Assembly: GCF_001421015.2 (NCBI RefSeq)
Contig: NZ_CP021170.1
Span: forward strand, 98,923 to 162,922
DNA length: 64,000 bases
Direction: 5' to 3'
Source of the DNA: Paenibacillus bovis
GTDB taxonomy: Bacteria > Bacillota > Bacilli > Paenibacillales > Paenibacillaceae
Position numbers and translations under genes: made by a program. The stretch's first letter is position 1. Each line of letters starts with the position of its first letter. Below, piece after piece: positions 53,215 through 61,364 of the stretch. The notes below the pieces were generated by a model, which was not told the origin of the DNA, did no database searches, and saw only the letters and a program-made list of their open reading frames with translations.

Positions 53215-54198
53215 ATGAGTTCAAGAGAACAATTAGAAAAGAATCAAGTATGGCTCTATGCTTTAGCACTAATCATCGCTGCTGGAGTAGGCTTGATATG
53301 GCCAAAGTCCAGCGCAAGTTTAAATCATATTATTTCATTCGTACTTGCCGTTCTAATGTATGGGATGTTTGCACAAATACCGTTTTTTCGCTTAAAAGAA
53401 GCACTAGCGAATCGGCAGTTCATTTACGCTCTGCTTATTACGAATTACATAGCCGTTCCGATCATTGTTTGGGGGTTAACCCGGTTTCTTCCAACCGATC
53501 CGGCCTTAATATTAGGAGTATTTCTAGTTTTGCTTACTCCGTGCATTGATTACGTTATTGTTTTTACTCATCTTGGTCGTGGGAACGAGAAACTGGTTTT
53601 AGTTTCAACACCATTACTCTTTGTTACCCAAATGTTTTTACTACCAATATATTTATGGCTTTTTATGGGGACACAAACAGCAGAAATTATGAGTGTCGGA
53701 CCGTTTCTTGAAGCATTTTTTGGCCTTATTGTAATTCCTCTGGTACTTGCTCTACTTACTCAATGGTGGGCGAAACGACAACCACGCGGAGTTCGTTTTC
53801 TTGATGCTACAGCTTGGCTACCGGTACCTTTTATGGCATTAACTCTTTTTGTTGTCGTTGCATCACAAATCACTAAACTGTATACATCGTTTGATTTCAT
53901 CAGCCAAGTGATCCCTGTTTACGTAGCGTATATGATTATTGTACCGATTGCTGCGCGTATAGTTTCCCGTATATTCCATTTAGATACCGGAGCGGGCCGG
54001 GCTCTAATTTTTAGTGCTGGAACCCGTAACTCTCTTGTCGTTCTTCCTTTTGCGCTTGCTCTACCAGAACCTCTTAACGGGCTGGTGTCTGCTGTAATCG
54101 TAACTCAAACAATCGTAGAACTTATTGGGGAACTAATTTATATTCGCCTTATTCCAAAAGTTCTGATAAGAGAAACGGATAAAACTTTGAATAACTAA
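53215..54198 (+). CDS. BASS/ACR3-type arsenite exporter
   Basis: A 327-residue, about 10-helix protein of the bile acid:sodium symporter superfamily, annotated as arsenic resistance protein in relatives. The Cys in LLTPCIDYVIVFTHLGRG corresponds to the functional TM4 cysteine of ACR3 exporters, and GTRNSLVVLPFAL marks the crossover helix. ATG 53215 has AGAGGAGATGAGGG upstream. It lies exactly between two transposon ends and is probably a separately acquired passenger. A third arsenite exporter on this fragment. Confidence 0.8.
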   Translation: MSSREQLEKNQVWLYALALIIAAGVGLIWPKSSASLNHIISFVLAVLMYGMFAQIPFFRLKEALANRQFIYALLITNYIAVPIIVWGLTRFLPTDPALILGVFLVLLTPCIDYVIVFTHLGRGNEKLVLVSTPLLFVTQMFLLPIYLWLFMGTQTAEIMSVGPFLEAFFGLIVIPLVLALLTQWWAKRQPRGVRFLDATAWLPVPFMALTLFVVVASQITKLYTSFDFISQVIPVYVAYMIIVPIAARIVSRIFHLDTGAGRALIFSAGTRNSLVVLPFALALPEPLNGLVSAVIVTQTIVELIGELIYIRLIPKVLIRETDKTLNN

Positions 54199-54214
54199 AG
54201 TGAATAGTTCAATA

Positions 54215-54254
54215 AAAAGCCGGCATCCCTAGAGTGGGGAATAACCGGCTTTTG
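54215..54254 (+). terminator. terminator of the exporter gene
   Basis: AAAAAGCCGG/CCGGCTTTTG stem enclosing a smaller CCC/GGG pair. Confidence 0.8.
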
Positions 54255-54301
54255 TCGGCTTAAAGTACCAAGATGAACGTTTTAATCCCAGTTGTTTACA
54301 T

Positions 54302-54339
54302 ATGTTTGCGGGTGGTGACAGCTATGCTGGTGCTACCCC
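54302..54339 (-). repeat. Tn3-type terminal inverted repeat, outer right
   Basis: Read on the minus strand: GGGGTAGCACCAGC... to CCACCCGCAAACAT, about 32 of 38 positions shared with the left end. Confidence 0.75.
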
Positions 54340-54404
54340 AAATTATAGGGAACTCCAACCGAACCCAATCAGCTAACCTCGTAGGCTTTGGAGGGAATAT
54401 TGTT

Positions 54405-54869
54405 TTGAAAAAAATTTCTTTGGTTTTAGCGGGAGCGATTTTACTTTCTTCTTTTTCTGCGTCTTCGGTTTCTGCAAGTGAATCGTTAAGCGAAAGTGTT
54501 AATGAATATATCGGTGTTCCTTACAAATGGGGAGGTACAACCAAAAGCGGTATGGACTGCTCCGGTTTTATCCTTGCGGTAATCGATCATTTTAATATTA
54601 ATCTACCCCGTGTTTCCAGAGACCAAGCGAAAGCGGGTACTCCGGTTTCCAGAGAAAACTTGCGTCCGGGGGATTTAGTGTTTTTCAATACATTCGGTAA
54701 AGGCATTTCGCATGCCGGAATCTATGTAGGCAATGGCGAATTTGCTCATTCCTCTAGTAGTAAAGGTGTGAGAATTAGTCCGATGAATCAAGGATATTTC
54801 AAAAATAAATATGTAACAGCAAGAAGAGTAACAAGCACCAGCACTTATCAGCATATGGTCAAATCATAA
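54405..54869 (+). CDS. secreted NlpC/P60 cell-wall hydrolase
   Basis: A 154-residue exported peptidase with a signal peptide (about 1-25, cut after SVSA) and one NlpC/P60 domain: catalytic Cys in MDCSGF, His in ISHAGIYVG, third residue in FAHSSS. It should cut the gamma-D-Glu-diamino acid bond of cell-wall peptides. It starts at TTG 54405 behind TTGGAGGGA; the transposon end lies 65 bp upstream and may have brought its promoter. Confidence 0.85.
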   Translation: MKKISLVLAGAILLSSFSASSVSASESLSESVNEYIGVPYKWGGTTKSGMDCSGFILAVIDHFNINLPRVSRDQAKAGTPVSRENLRPGDLVFFNTFGKGISHAGIYVGNGEFAHSSSSKGVRISPMNQGYFKNKYVTARRVTSTSTYQHMVKS

Positions 54870-54931
54870 AAACAAAGAGCAGATAATAGGATGTCCGTGC
54901 GCTTTCAAAGAATTTTGATTTGTTCAACATT

Positions 54932-54988
54932 ATTTCAATCAAAGAAAGAGACCGTTTTAAGTCGACGGTCTCTTTCTTTGATTGAAAT
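54932..54988. terminator. long perfect hairpin between convergent genes
   Basis: Two 23-bp arms, 54932-54954 and 54966-54988, pair perfectly around an 11-nt loop. Confidence 0.8.
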
Positions 54989-54994
54989 AAGCGG

Positions 54995-55324
54995 TTATGC
55001 AGACATCTGCCGGCAGATGTCTGCACATTTAAAGCAGGCTTCGGCACATTTTTGACAATGCTCCATATCGTGCTTTTTGCACTCATTGCCGCATTCTTCG
55101 CAAATAGAAGCGCACAGTTCGCAAATTTGTTTGGCATACTCGCTACCACGTGCCATCATGGAAGCAGCGAGTTGACAAATGTCCGCACAGTCACGATCAA
55201 GTTGAATGCATCGACTCATGTGACCTGCATGGCCTTCTGAAAGACAAGCTTTGTAGCACTGATTACAAATGACCATGCATTTCAAGCATTCCTCAATACA
55301 ATTTTGAAGTTGTTCGTTCGACAT
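54995..55324 (-). CDS. Cys-rich four-helix copper-binding protein (DUF326/Csp type)
   Basis: A 109-residue protein with about 20 cysteines in CxxxC and CxxC spacing along four helices (CIEECLKCMVICNQCYKAC opens it). This is the pattern of DUF326 proteins and of the cytosolic copper-storage proteins Csp, which hold many Cu(I) ions. No signal peptide after the chosen ATG at 55324, which has AAGGAGGA upstream. It is convergent with the P60 gene and divergent from a two-component system that may respond to the same metal. Confidence 0.85.
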   Translation of the reverse strand: MSNEQLQNCIEECLKCMVICNQCYKACLSEGHAGHMSRCIQLDRDCADICQLAASMMARGSEYAKQICELCASICEECGNECKKHDMEHCQKCAEACFKCADICRQMSA

Positions 55325-55451
55325 CGCAATTCCTCCTTTTTTTTCAGTCGTATGAAGATTAAACTGTCTATAATCTTGTGAAACGAAGCGATAAATGAGA
55401 TTCTTCACATCTTCTTCACAATTTTAGTAGACGATTAGGAGGCTTAATAGA

Positions 55452-56141
55452 ATGAAACATATACTTGTTGTAGACGACGAAGATAAGATCCGAGATGTAG
55501 TGTCGAGTTATTTAAGCAAAGATGGTTTTCGAATTGAAGAAGCTATTACAGGAGAAGAGGCTTTAAGCAAAGTTCGTCAAACAGCCTTCGATTTAATTGT
55601 TTTGGATTTGATGCTTCCAGATATGGCCGGAGAAAAAGTGTGTCAAACTATTCGTTCATTTAGTTCTCTTCCGATACTAATGTTATCTGCTAAAGCTTCA
55701 GATAATCATCGAATCCGTGGCTTATCGATAGGTGCGGATGATTACCTAATCAAACCTTTTGATCCTAGAGAAGTCGTTGCCCGTGTGCGCGCGATTCTTC
55801 GGCGTGCTAATGAAAACCATATTTTAGCAGACAAAGTGACTTATGATAACGGAAGACTGATTATTAATGCCGTGCAACAAAAAGTGATTTGCGAAGGGCA
55901 AGTCGTTAATTTAACGCCCAATGAATTTAAAATCCTTATGCTACTCGCTCGGCAACCCAATCGCCTCTTTACAAGGGATGACTTGGTTGATCGAGTACTT
56001 GGTTATGATTTTGGAGGCAGTACCCGTACGATTGATCAGCATGTAAAAAACCTTCGCTCTAAGATAGAAAAAGACCCTAGAAATCCATATATGATTCAAA
56101 CTGTTTATGGAGCAGGCTATCGATTTCAAGGGGATCTATAA
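55452..56141 (+). CDS. OmpR-family response regulator
   Basis: A 229-residue regulator. Receiver domain (1-115) with D8, D9 and the phosphorylated D52 in VLDLMLPD, Lys in YLIKPFD; C-terminal winged helix (130-228) with LTPNEFKILMLLARQPN and the DQHVKNLRSKI recognition helix. It overlaps the kinase gene by one base (TAATG). It probably controls the neighbouring copper genes. Confidence 0.9.
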   Translation: MKHILVVDDEDKIRDVVSSYLSKDGFRIEEAITGEEALSKVRQTAFDLIVLDLMLPDMAGEKVCQTIRSFSSLPILMLSAKASDNHRIRGLSIGADDYLIKPFDPREVVARVRAILRRANENHILADKVTYDNGRLIINAVQQKVICEGQVVNLTPNEFKILMLLARQPNRLFTRDDLVDRVLGYDFGGSTRTIDQHVKNLRSKIEKDPRNPYMIQTVYGAGYRFQGDL

Positions 56142-57214
56142 TGAAAAAAACCTTATATACGAAATTGGTTTTTTTGTTTGTTTTCATGGGCATATTATTA
56201 TTGACACTGACAATGTTAACTTTACTTATCAGTATTCATTATCATATGAGTCTTTATGTCCAACAAGCAGGAACCATTCCCTCTAATATTATTAAGTTAA
56301 ATCATCATTTAGAGGAAGCGTTACTGCAAACTACATTATGGACGTTTATCATTTCTGTTTTTTTAGCGATTTTTCTCGGCTTGCGTATTGCTAAGCAGAT
56401 TTCCCGGCCACTTATTCAAATGAAAGAATCAGCCGAGTTAATGCGAAGGGGCTCATGGGATATACGGATTCAAACAAATACCGACGATGAATTAAATGAT
56501 TTGGCTTCTTCTTTAAATCATCTTGCGGCGCAGCTACAAATACAAGAAGGCCTACGCTCTACTTTGTCGGAAGATATTGCTCATGAGCTTCGCACGCCCT
56601 TAACTACGTTGAAAAGTCATATGCAAGCTTTCCAAGATGGCATATGGGAGCCAACACCTAAACGAATCTATTCCTGTTACGAAGAAGTAGAACGACTGAT
56701 TAAATTGGTGGCAGATTTGGAGAAACTGAATGAAATGGATTCGCCCGAATTTTCCTTGAATTTAAAGAAAGAAAAATTAAATGAAGTGATAGTGAAAAGT
56801 ATGGAAGTGATGGGCGCTGCATTTGTTGAAAAACAAGTGAATTTAAAATTTAAAGCAGCCGAACAAATTGTGGTCAATGTGGATCGGGATCGTATGTTAC
56901 AGGTGATGATCAACGTTTTAAGTAACGCGCTCCATTACACACCCACGGGTGGTTCAGTATGTATTGAAGTTTTTAGGGAAAAAGAAAATGTCAGGATACA
57001 GGTGCAGGATTCAGGAATTGGAATTTCTGAACAAGATTTACTTTACATTTTTGAACGATTTTATCGAGGAGATCAATCAAGGAATCGAAAAACAGGCGGT
57101 AGTGGAATTGGGCTTGCAATCTGCAGAAAATTGGTTGTGGCTCATAATGGAGAGATATGGGCTACAAGTAAACAGGGAGCAGAAATTTATATTCGACTCC
57201 CGGTATCTTCATAA
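56141..57214 (+). CDS. sensor histidine kinase
   Basis: A 357-residue membrane kinase: helices at about 9-31 and 64-84 enclosing a very short sensor loop (32 residues), a HAMP domain, the phospho-acceptor H148 in SEDIAHELRTPL, then N, G1 and G2 boxes (NVLSNALHYTPTGG, DSGIGISEQDL, GGSGIGLAIC). The small periplasmic loop contains two His and no Cys (HYHMS); a metal such as Cu is a plausible input. Confidence 0.9.
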   Translation: MKKTLYTKLVFLFVFMGILLLTLTMLTLLISIHYHMSLYVQQAGTIPSNIIKLNHHLEEALLQTTLWTFIISVFLAIFLGLRIAKQISRPLIQMKESAELMRRGSWDIRIQTNTDDELNDLASSLNHLAAQLQIQEGLRSTLSEDIAHELRTPLTTLKSHMQAFQDGIWEPTPKRIYSCYEEVERLIKLVADLEKLNEMDSPEFSLNLKKEKLNEVIVKSMEVMGAAFVEKQVNLKFKAAEQIVVNVDRDRMLQVMINVLSNALHYTPTGGSVCIEVFREKENVRIQVQDSGIGISEQDLLYIFERFYRGDQSRNRKTGGSGIGLAICRKLVVAHNGEIWATSKQGAEIYIRLPVSS

Positions 57215-57301
57215 CTTCTTCACATTTTTCGTTTAATCTAAATGAACAAGATACTAGGGTGAAAGGAAGTCTATATTAGAGATAGAAAGGGAGTCTTTAA
57301 C

Positions 57302-57862
57302 ATGAAAAAAGGATTAATAGGGCTTGGGATTTTTTTAATAGTACTGCTTAGCGCTTGTAGTAATAGCAGTACAGAAAATAATAACCAAGCAGATACGGGA
57401 ACTGAAGCGACTATGGAACACGGAAACATGGAGCATTCTGGCTCAGAAGAACTTCCAGAGGGTCTTAAAGAAGCGGCTAATCCTACATTTAGTTTAGAAA
57501 GCCAAGCGGTAATTAATGCCGATCATATGCCCGGAATGAAGGGTGCGACCGCTACAATTGTCGGAGCTTATGATACCACTGTATACGCAGTATCCTATAC
57601 GCCAACTACCGGAGGAGAACCCGTGAAAAATCATAAGTGGGTTATTCAAGAGGATCTAGAGAATGCAGGGGATACTCCTTTTAAGCAAGGGGAAACTGTA
57701 GTTTTGGCAGCAGATCATATGCCTGGAATGAAGGGTGCTACAGCAACCATTGATTTTGCTCAATCCACTACTATTTATATGGTAGATTATGTTCCAACAA
57801 CAGGAGGAGATCCGGTTAAAAATCACAAATGGGTAACAGCGGATGAACTAACCGCTCCTTAA
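57302..57862 (+). CDS. lipoprotein with two DUF1541 (YdhK-like) repeats
   Basis: A 186-residue lipoprotein: lipobox LLSAC near residue 19, a His/Met-rich linker (EHGNMEHSGSEE), then two DUF1541 units of about 60 residues, each with ADHMPGMKGATATI, a Y-(T/P)TTGG(E/D)PVKNHKWV close. The Met and His content fits binding of Cu or Ag ions outside the cell. Located 87 bp after the histidine kinase. Confidence 0.85.
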   Translation: MKKGLIGLGIFLIVLLSACSNSSTENNNQADTGTEATMEHGNMEHSGSEELPEGLKEAANPTFSLESQAVINADHMPGMKGATATIVGAYDTTVYAVSYTPTTGGEPVKNHKWVIQEDLENAGDTPFKQGETVVLAADHMPGMKGATATIDFAQSTTIYMVDYVPTTGGDPVKNHKWVTADELTAP

Positions 57863-57900
57863 GAATATAGAAAAGAATTCAGGTGTCATTTTTCCAATAA

Positions 57901-57945
57901 AAATACGCTAAGCCCTAACGAATATAGGGCTTAGCGTATTTTTAA
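57901..57945 (+). terminator. terminator of the copper module
   Basis: AAATACGCTAAGCCCTA pairs over 17 bp with 57925-57941, followed by T residues. Confidence 0.9.
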
Positions 57946-58086
57946 TTTATTGGAACTAAGAGGTTGAACTTTTATCCTCTTTCCTCTTAATGCTTTTGAA
58001 AAAGTAAAATGATAAGAAAGAAGATAGACGAGTCAAGTCTCTTTTGGATATTTAAGCGTTGGACGAATATTGATGAAATAGATAAT

Positions 58087-58850
58087 TTAAAGTTTCTCGG
58101 TCTGAACGACAAGGCAACTCAAATTGATTTTCATAATTTTCATGTCCTTTACCCGTAATCGCAATACAGTCTCCTTGCCGGGCTTGATCCATGCCCATTC
58201 AATTGCTTTGGTCCGATCTTCAATGAAGTAAAGGCAACCCTTAGAGCGCTGCTCTATCATCGATTTCATCTCTTTAATAAGATCAGTTGCATTGACGCCT
58301 TTGGTATCATCCAACGTTAAGATAACAATGCCGCTGATTCCGGTTGTAATATTTAACATGCTTTCTCGCTTGGAGGGATCACTATTCCCTCTAAAACCAA
58401 ACAGATGTATTAATCGACCCATTTTGCGTGTCTGTAACGTTTTCAAAAAATGATTGAAACCATCAGGAATATGAGCGTAGTCAACAATACATTCTGCCCC
58501 AGCAGGATGAGCATAGACTTCAAATCGACCAGGAATGCCAGGAAACGTACGGAAAGCTTGTATAATGGATTTAGCATCACTCCCCTACGTCGTGCTGTAG
58601 TCCAAGCTGCGAGGGCATTATGAGCATTATATAAGCCTGATAAAGGCAGTTTCACCCTGTAGAAATTATGCTGATCTTCACAGATCTCAAATTCTAAATG
58701 TGATTCTGAAACTATTTGGCTGATTCTTATAGCTAGCCTTTTTATGTGAAGAAAGGAAGTCGAGCGCGGAATGACCGAGGTCCGGCTCCTATGTAGACTA
58801 TCTTTAAATGCATGTTTTAATTTACGATTTAATCTTGTTAAAGCATACAA
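58087..58850 (-). pseudogene. remnant of a MurE-type Mur ligase
   Basis: Two overlapping minus-strand frames contain parts of the same Mur ligase: one has RVKLPLSGLYNAHNALAAW, and the other NSDPSKRESMLNITTGISG, LTLDDTKGV and a WAWIKPGKE end. A third frame between them (around 58450-58590) reads RTFPGIPGRFEVY and ECIVDYAHIPDG, typical family motifs. At least two frameshifts are needed and the N-terminal ATP-binding part is missing, so the gene is dead. Confidence 0.8.
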
Positions 58851-58868
58851 GTTGATCTATAAAATTAT

Positions 58869-58881
58869 TTGCATTTTGCAA
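58869..58881. promoter_or_regulatory. TTG-N7-CAA operator candidate, marR copy 2
   Basis: TTGCATTTTGCAA at the centre of an 11-bp-arm perfect palindrome (58863-58887), 38 bp before the marR start. Confidence 0.65.
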
Positions 58882-58918
58882 ATAATTGTTGTATAAATAA
58901 GTTATGGGGTGAATTGTT

Positions 58919-59368
58919 ATGGAAAATACTCGTGAACTCTTTCAGATTATGACTCGCCGTTTTGGTTTTCTAAACAAAAACTGTTGTTCCACTGGAGGAT
59001 TCGACATCTCTTTAGTACAAAGCCATATTCTTTATGAGATTGATAAGCAACATGAACCGTCTATTCAGCAAGTTGCCGAAGCATTAGGAACGGATATTAC
59101 CACCTTTAGTCGGCAAATTCAGAACTTGATCAAAATGAACTTAGTGAAGAAGAGTCCACATCCTGACGATCGAAGAGTGTATGTCCTCTCTTTGACGGTA
59201 GAAGGAAAATTTGTCGCAACTACGATTGATCAGCAGATGAATGATTACTTGAATGAAGTTTTCTCTCATCTGAATGAGCAAGAAAAAGAAGCTGTCATTC
59301 GTTCAATTACGCTTCTGAATGAAGCTATGCTTAAATCGAGTCTTTGTTGTTCTACCCCTATCGGGTGA
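58919..59368 (+). CDS. MarR-family regulator of arsM, copy 2
   Basis: A 149-residue MarR regulator, diverged copy of that at 43223 (RELFQIMTRRFGFLNK and GTDITTFSRQIQNLIKM nearly identical). It keeps both CC pairs (NKNCCS; SLCCST). It is first in the marR-arsM-arsN1 operon and has its own palindrome upstream. The start is ATG 58919 after TGGGGTGA. Confidence 0.85.
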   Translation: MENTRELFQIMTRRFGFLNKNCCSTGGFDISLVQSHILYEIDKQHEPSIQQVAEALGTDITTFSRQIQNLIKMNLVKKSPHPDDRRVYVLSLTVEGKFVATTIDQQMNDYLNEVFSHLNEQEKEAVIRSITLLNEAMLKSSLCCSTPIG

Positions 59369-59386
59369 TTTCTTTTCCGTCAATAC

Positions 59387-59399
59387 TTGCAATTTGCAA
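59387..59399. promoter_or_regulatory. TTG-N7-CAA operator candidate, arsM copy 2
   Basis: TTGCAATTTGCAA between marR and arsM copy 2, in the same position as the site at 43200 in copy 1. Confidence 0.6.
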
Positions 59400-59477
59400 A
59401 TTTATTGCGGAACTTTCTTAGGCTCATGCGATGTTGGCAAGCTATTGATTGTACAAAACACAAAGGAGTGATGGATT

Positions 59478-60272
59478 ATGACCCAAGTGAACAACGATCA
59501 AATTCGTCAAAATGTTCGAATCCGATATGAAGAAGTTGCTTTACAGAATGAACAAACAACGTCTTGTTGTTCGCCAAATAAACTTGGCAGCGAGTCCCCC
59601 GCTGCTATTTCAGCTAAAATGGGGTATTCGTCCGAAGAATTAAACGCGGTGCCAGATGGAGCGAATCTGGGACTTGGCTGCGGAAATCCGCAGGCGATCG
59701 CTGGTTTGCAGCCGGGTGAAACGGTATTGGATTTAGGCAGCGGAGGCGGGTTCGACTGCTTCTTGGCTGCGCGTCAGGTAGGAACGACAGGAAAAGTTAT
59801 CGGCGTCGATATGACGCCTGCCATGATCTCGAAAGCCAGACAGAATGCAGAAAACGCAAGCGTGTCCAATGTCGAGTTTCGCTTAGGTGAAATTGAACAT
59901 TTACCGGTAGCGGATCAGACCGTCGATGTTATCATTTCGAATTGTGTGATCAATCTTTCGCCCAATAAAGTACAAGTCTTTCATGATGCTTTTCGGGTGC
60001 TTCGAAGCAGCGGACGATTAGCGATTTCAGATATTGTGACTACAGCAGAGCTGCCGGAGCCGATTAAGAACGACTTAAAGGATTTGTACACGGGATGCAT
60101 TTCAGGGGCTTCTTCTATTAGCGAGTTGACTCAAATGTTGGAGCAGAACGGTTTTGTCGACATCCAGATCGAACCAAAAGAAGAATCGAAAAGTTTTATT
60201 CGGGACTGGGTGCCCGGCGGAAACATTGACGATTATATCGTATCGGCCGTGATTCAAGCGGTTAAACCTTAA
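59478..60272 (+). CDS. arsM: arsenite S-adenosylmethionine methyltransferase, copy 2
   Basis: A 264-residue ArsM. SAM loop VLDLGSGGGFDCF and the three As-binding Cys positions (GLGCGNPQA, SNCVINLSP and YTGCISGAS) are kept, as is a CC pair near residue 30. Close to the copy at 42363 but clearly diverged at the N-terminus. AAAGGAGTGATGG precedes the start. It is followed 15 bp later by arsN1. Confidence 0.9.
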   Translation: MTQVNNDQIRQNVRIRYEEVALQNEQTTSCCSPNKLGSESPAAISAKMGYSSEELNAVPDGANLGLGCGNPQAIAGLQPGETVLDLGSGGGFDCFLAARQVGTTGKVIGVDMTPAMISKARQNAENASVSNVEFRLGEIEHLPVADQTVDVIISNCVINLSPNKVQVFHDAFRVLRSSGRLAISDIVTTAELPEPIKNDLKDLYTGCISGASSISELTQMLEQNGFVDIQIEPKEESKSFIRDWVPGGNIDDYIVSAVIQAVKP

Positions 60273-60287
60273 GCTGGAGGAGAAACT

Positions 60288-60812
60288 ATGTCGATGATGA
60301 ATAGGAATTCCGATTTTGATCATTTCTTCGTCCGTTCGGCCAATCCTCAAGACTTGGAAGCCGTTTTGCGTATTTACAATGAAGGGATAGCTGATCGGAT
60401 TGCGACACTGGAAACAGAAATTAAAGATCTTTTTTACATGCAGCGTTGGTTCGAGGACCATAAGGGCCGGTATGGCGTGTTAATCGCGGAACATGAAAAC
60501 GAAATCGTAGGGTGGGCTTCGTTAAATCGTTATTCGCAGCGGTGCGCTTATGACGGAGTTGCCGAATTGTCCGTATATGTGTCTCGCGATTATCGCGGAA
60601 AAGGAGTAGGTAGTTTTTTGTTGTCGGCTCTTGAACAGTTAGCGAGAAAAGAGGATTTTTATAAGATTGTTTTATTCACTTTTCCCTTTAATACAGCAGG
60701 AAGAAGGCTGTATCAAAAATTTGGTTATCGAGAAGTAGGCACTTTTGAAAAACAAGGCATTCTGGATGGTAAACCTATTGATGTGACAATCATGGAGAAA
60801 TTATTAAGTTGA
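60288..60812 (+). CDS. arsN1: ArsN1-type GNAT N-acetyltransferase, copy 2
   Basis: A 174-residue GNAT with the signatures of copy 1: RIYNEGIADRIATLE, RCAYDGVAELSVYV, RGKGVGSFLLSA and KQGILDGKPIDVTIMEK. It is last in its operon and convergent with arsC copy 2, sharing a terminator. Predicted substrate: an arsenic-containing amino acid such as arsinothricin, by family. Confidence 0.75.
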   Translation: MSMMNRNSDFDHFFVRSANPQDLEAVLRIYNEGIADRIATLETEIKDLFYMQRWFEDHKGRYGVLIAEHENEIVGWASLNRYSQRCAYDGVAELSVYVSRDYRGKGVGSFLLSALEQLARKEDFYKIVLFTFPFNTAGRRLYQKFGYREVGTFEKQGILDGKPIDVTIMEKLLS

Positions 60813-60834
60813 GTCTTCATTTTATAAAATGATA

Positions 60835-60876
60835 AAGGCGATCCATCCTGCTTAAATGCAGAATAGATCGCCTTTT
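60835..60876. terminator. bidirectional terminator between ars modules
   Basis: AAAGGCGATC/GATCGCCTTT stem, with an inner CTGC/GCAG pair and T tract. Confidence 0.85.
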
Positions 60877-60900
60877 GATTTTGTGATTTGAAATAGTTTT

Positions 60901-61326
60901 CTATTTTCCGGTTTCAGCAAAGGTCCGGATGCGTTCTTGAATCTGATTGCGTACCCGCTGGAACGTTGCCCATTTTTCTTCATCGGTTCCTTGTGCCTTA
61001 GCCGGATCATCAAATCCCCAATGTTCTCGGCGCACGTGAGGCGGAGTAACCGGGCATTTGTCCGCAGCATCTCCACAGAGAGTAACAACGAAGTCGGCGT
61101 TGTTCAAAATTTCCGGATCGATGATGTCAGACGTTTGGTCGGAAATATCGATTCCTGCTTCATTCATGGCTTGAACCGCTTTAGGATTCAAACCGTGAGC
61201 CTCGATTCCGGCACTCAGTACCGTCCATTCATCGCTCAGATACTTTTTCCCCCAGCCTTCAGCCATTTGACTGCGGCAAGAATTCCCCGTGCACAGAAAA
61301 TACAGTGTCTTCTTCGTCATAATCAT
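60901..61326 (-). CDS. arsC: ArsC thioredoxin-linked arsenate reductase, copy 2
   Basis: A 141-residue ArsC, highly similar to copy 1, with P-loop CTGNSCR and redox Cys in [13 protein letters not shown] 61326 lies five bases after AAGGAG; an ATG two codons later gives the classical numbering. It follows arsB on the minus strand. Confidence 0.95.
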   Translation of the reverse strand: MIMTKKTLYFLCTGNSCRSQMAEGWGKKYLSDEWTVLSAGIEAHGLNPKAVQAMNEAGIDISDQTSDIIDPEILNNADFVVTLCGDAADKCPVTPPHVRREHWGFDDPAKAQGTDEEKWATFQRVRNQIQERIRTFAETGK

Positions 61327-61364
61327 TCAAGCTCCTTTTCGTTTGGAAGATGAGGTCGAAGTTC

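Larger units (their letters stand above)
46027..54339. mobile_element. Tn3-family transposon with cadmium cargo (nested right ends)
   Basis: The left 38-bp end (46027-46064, GGGGTAGTACCAGC...) lies beside the tyrosine recombinase gene. Two inverted copies lie to the right, at 53135-53172 and 54302-54339. The element therefore spans 7.1 kb (tnpI-like, tnpA, cadC, cadA, methyltransferase) or 8.3 kb if the BASS exporter is included. The left and outer right ends resemble each other most in their first eight bases. No direct 5-bp target duplication is seen (AAATA on the left, TATTT or AATTA on the right), so the ends may have been assembled in more than one event. Confidence 0.75.

Noticed and set aside
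46022..54344. Target-site duplication for the transposon
   Set aside because: AAATA on the left does not match TATTT or AATTA on the right as a direct repeat.
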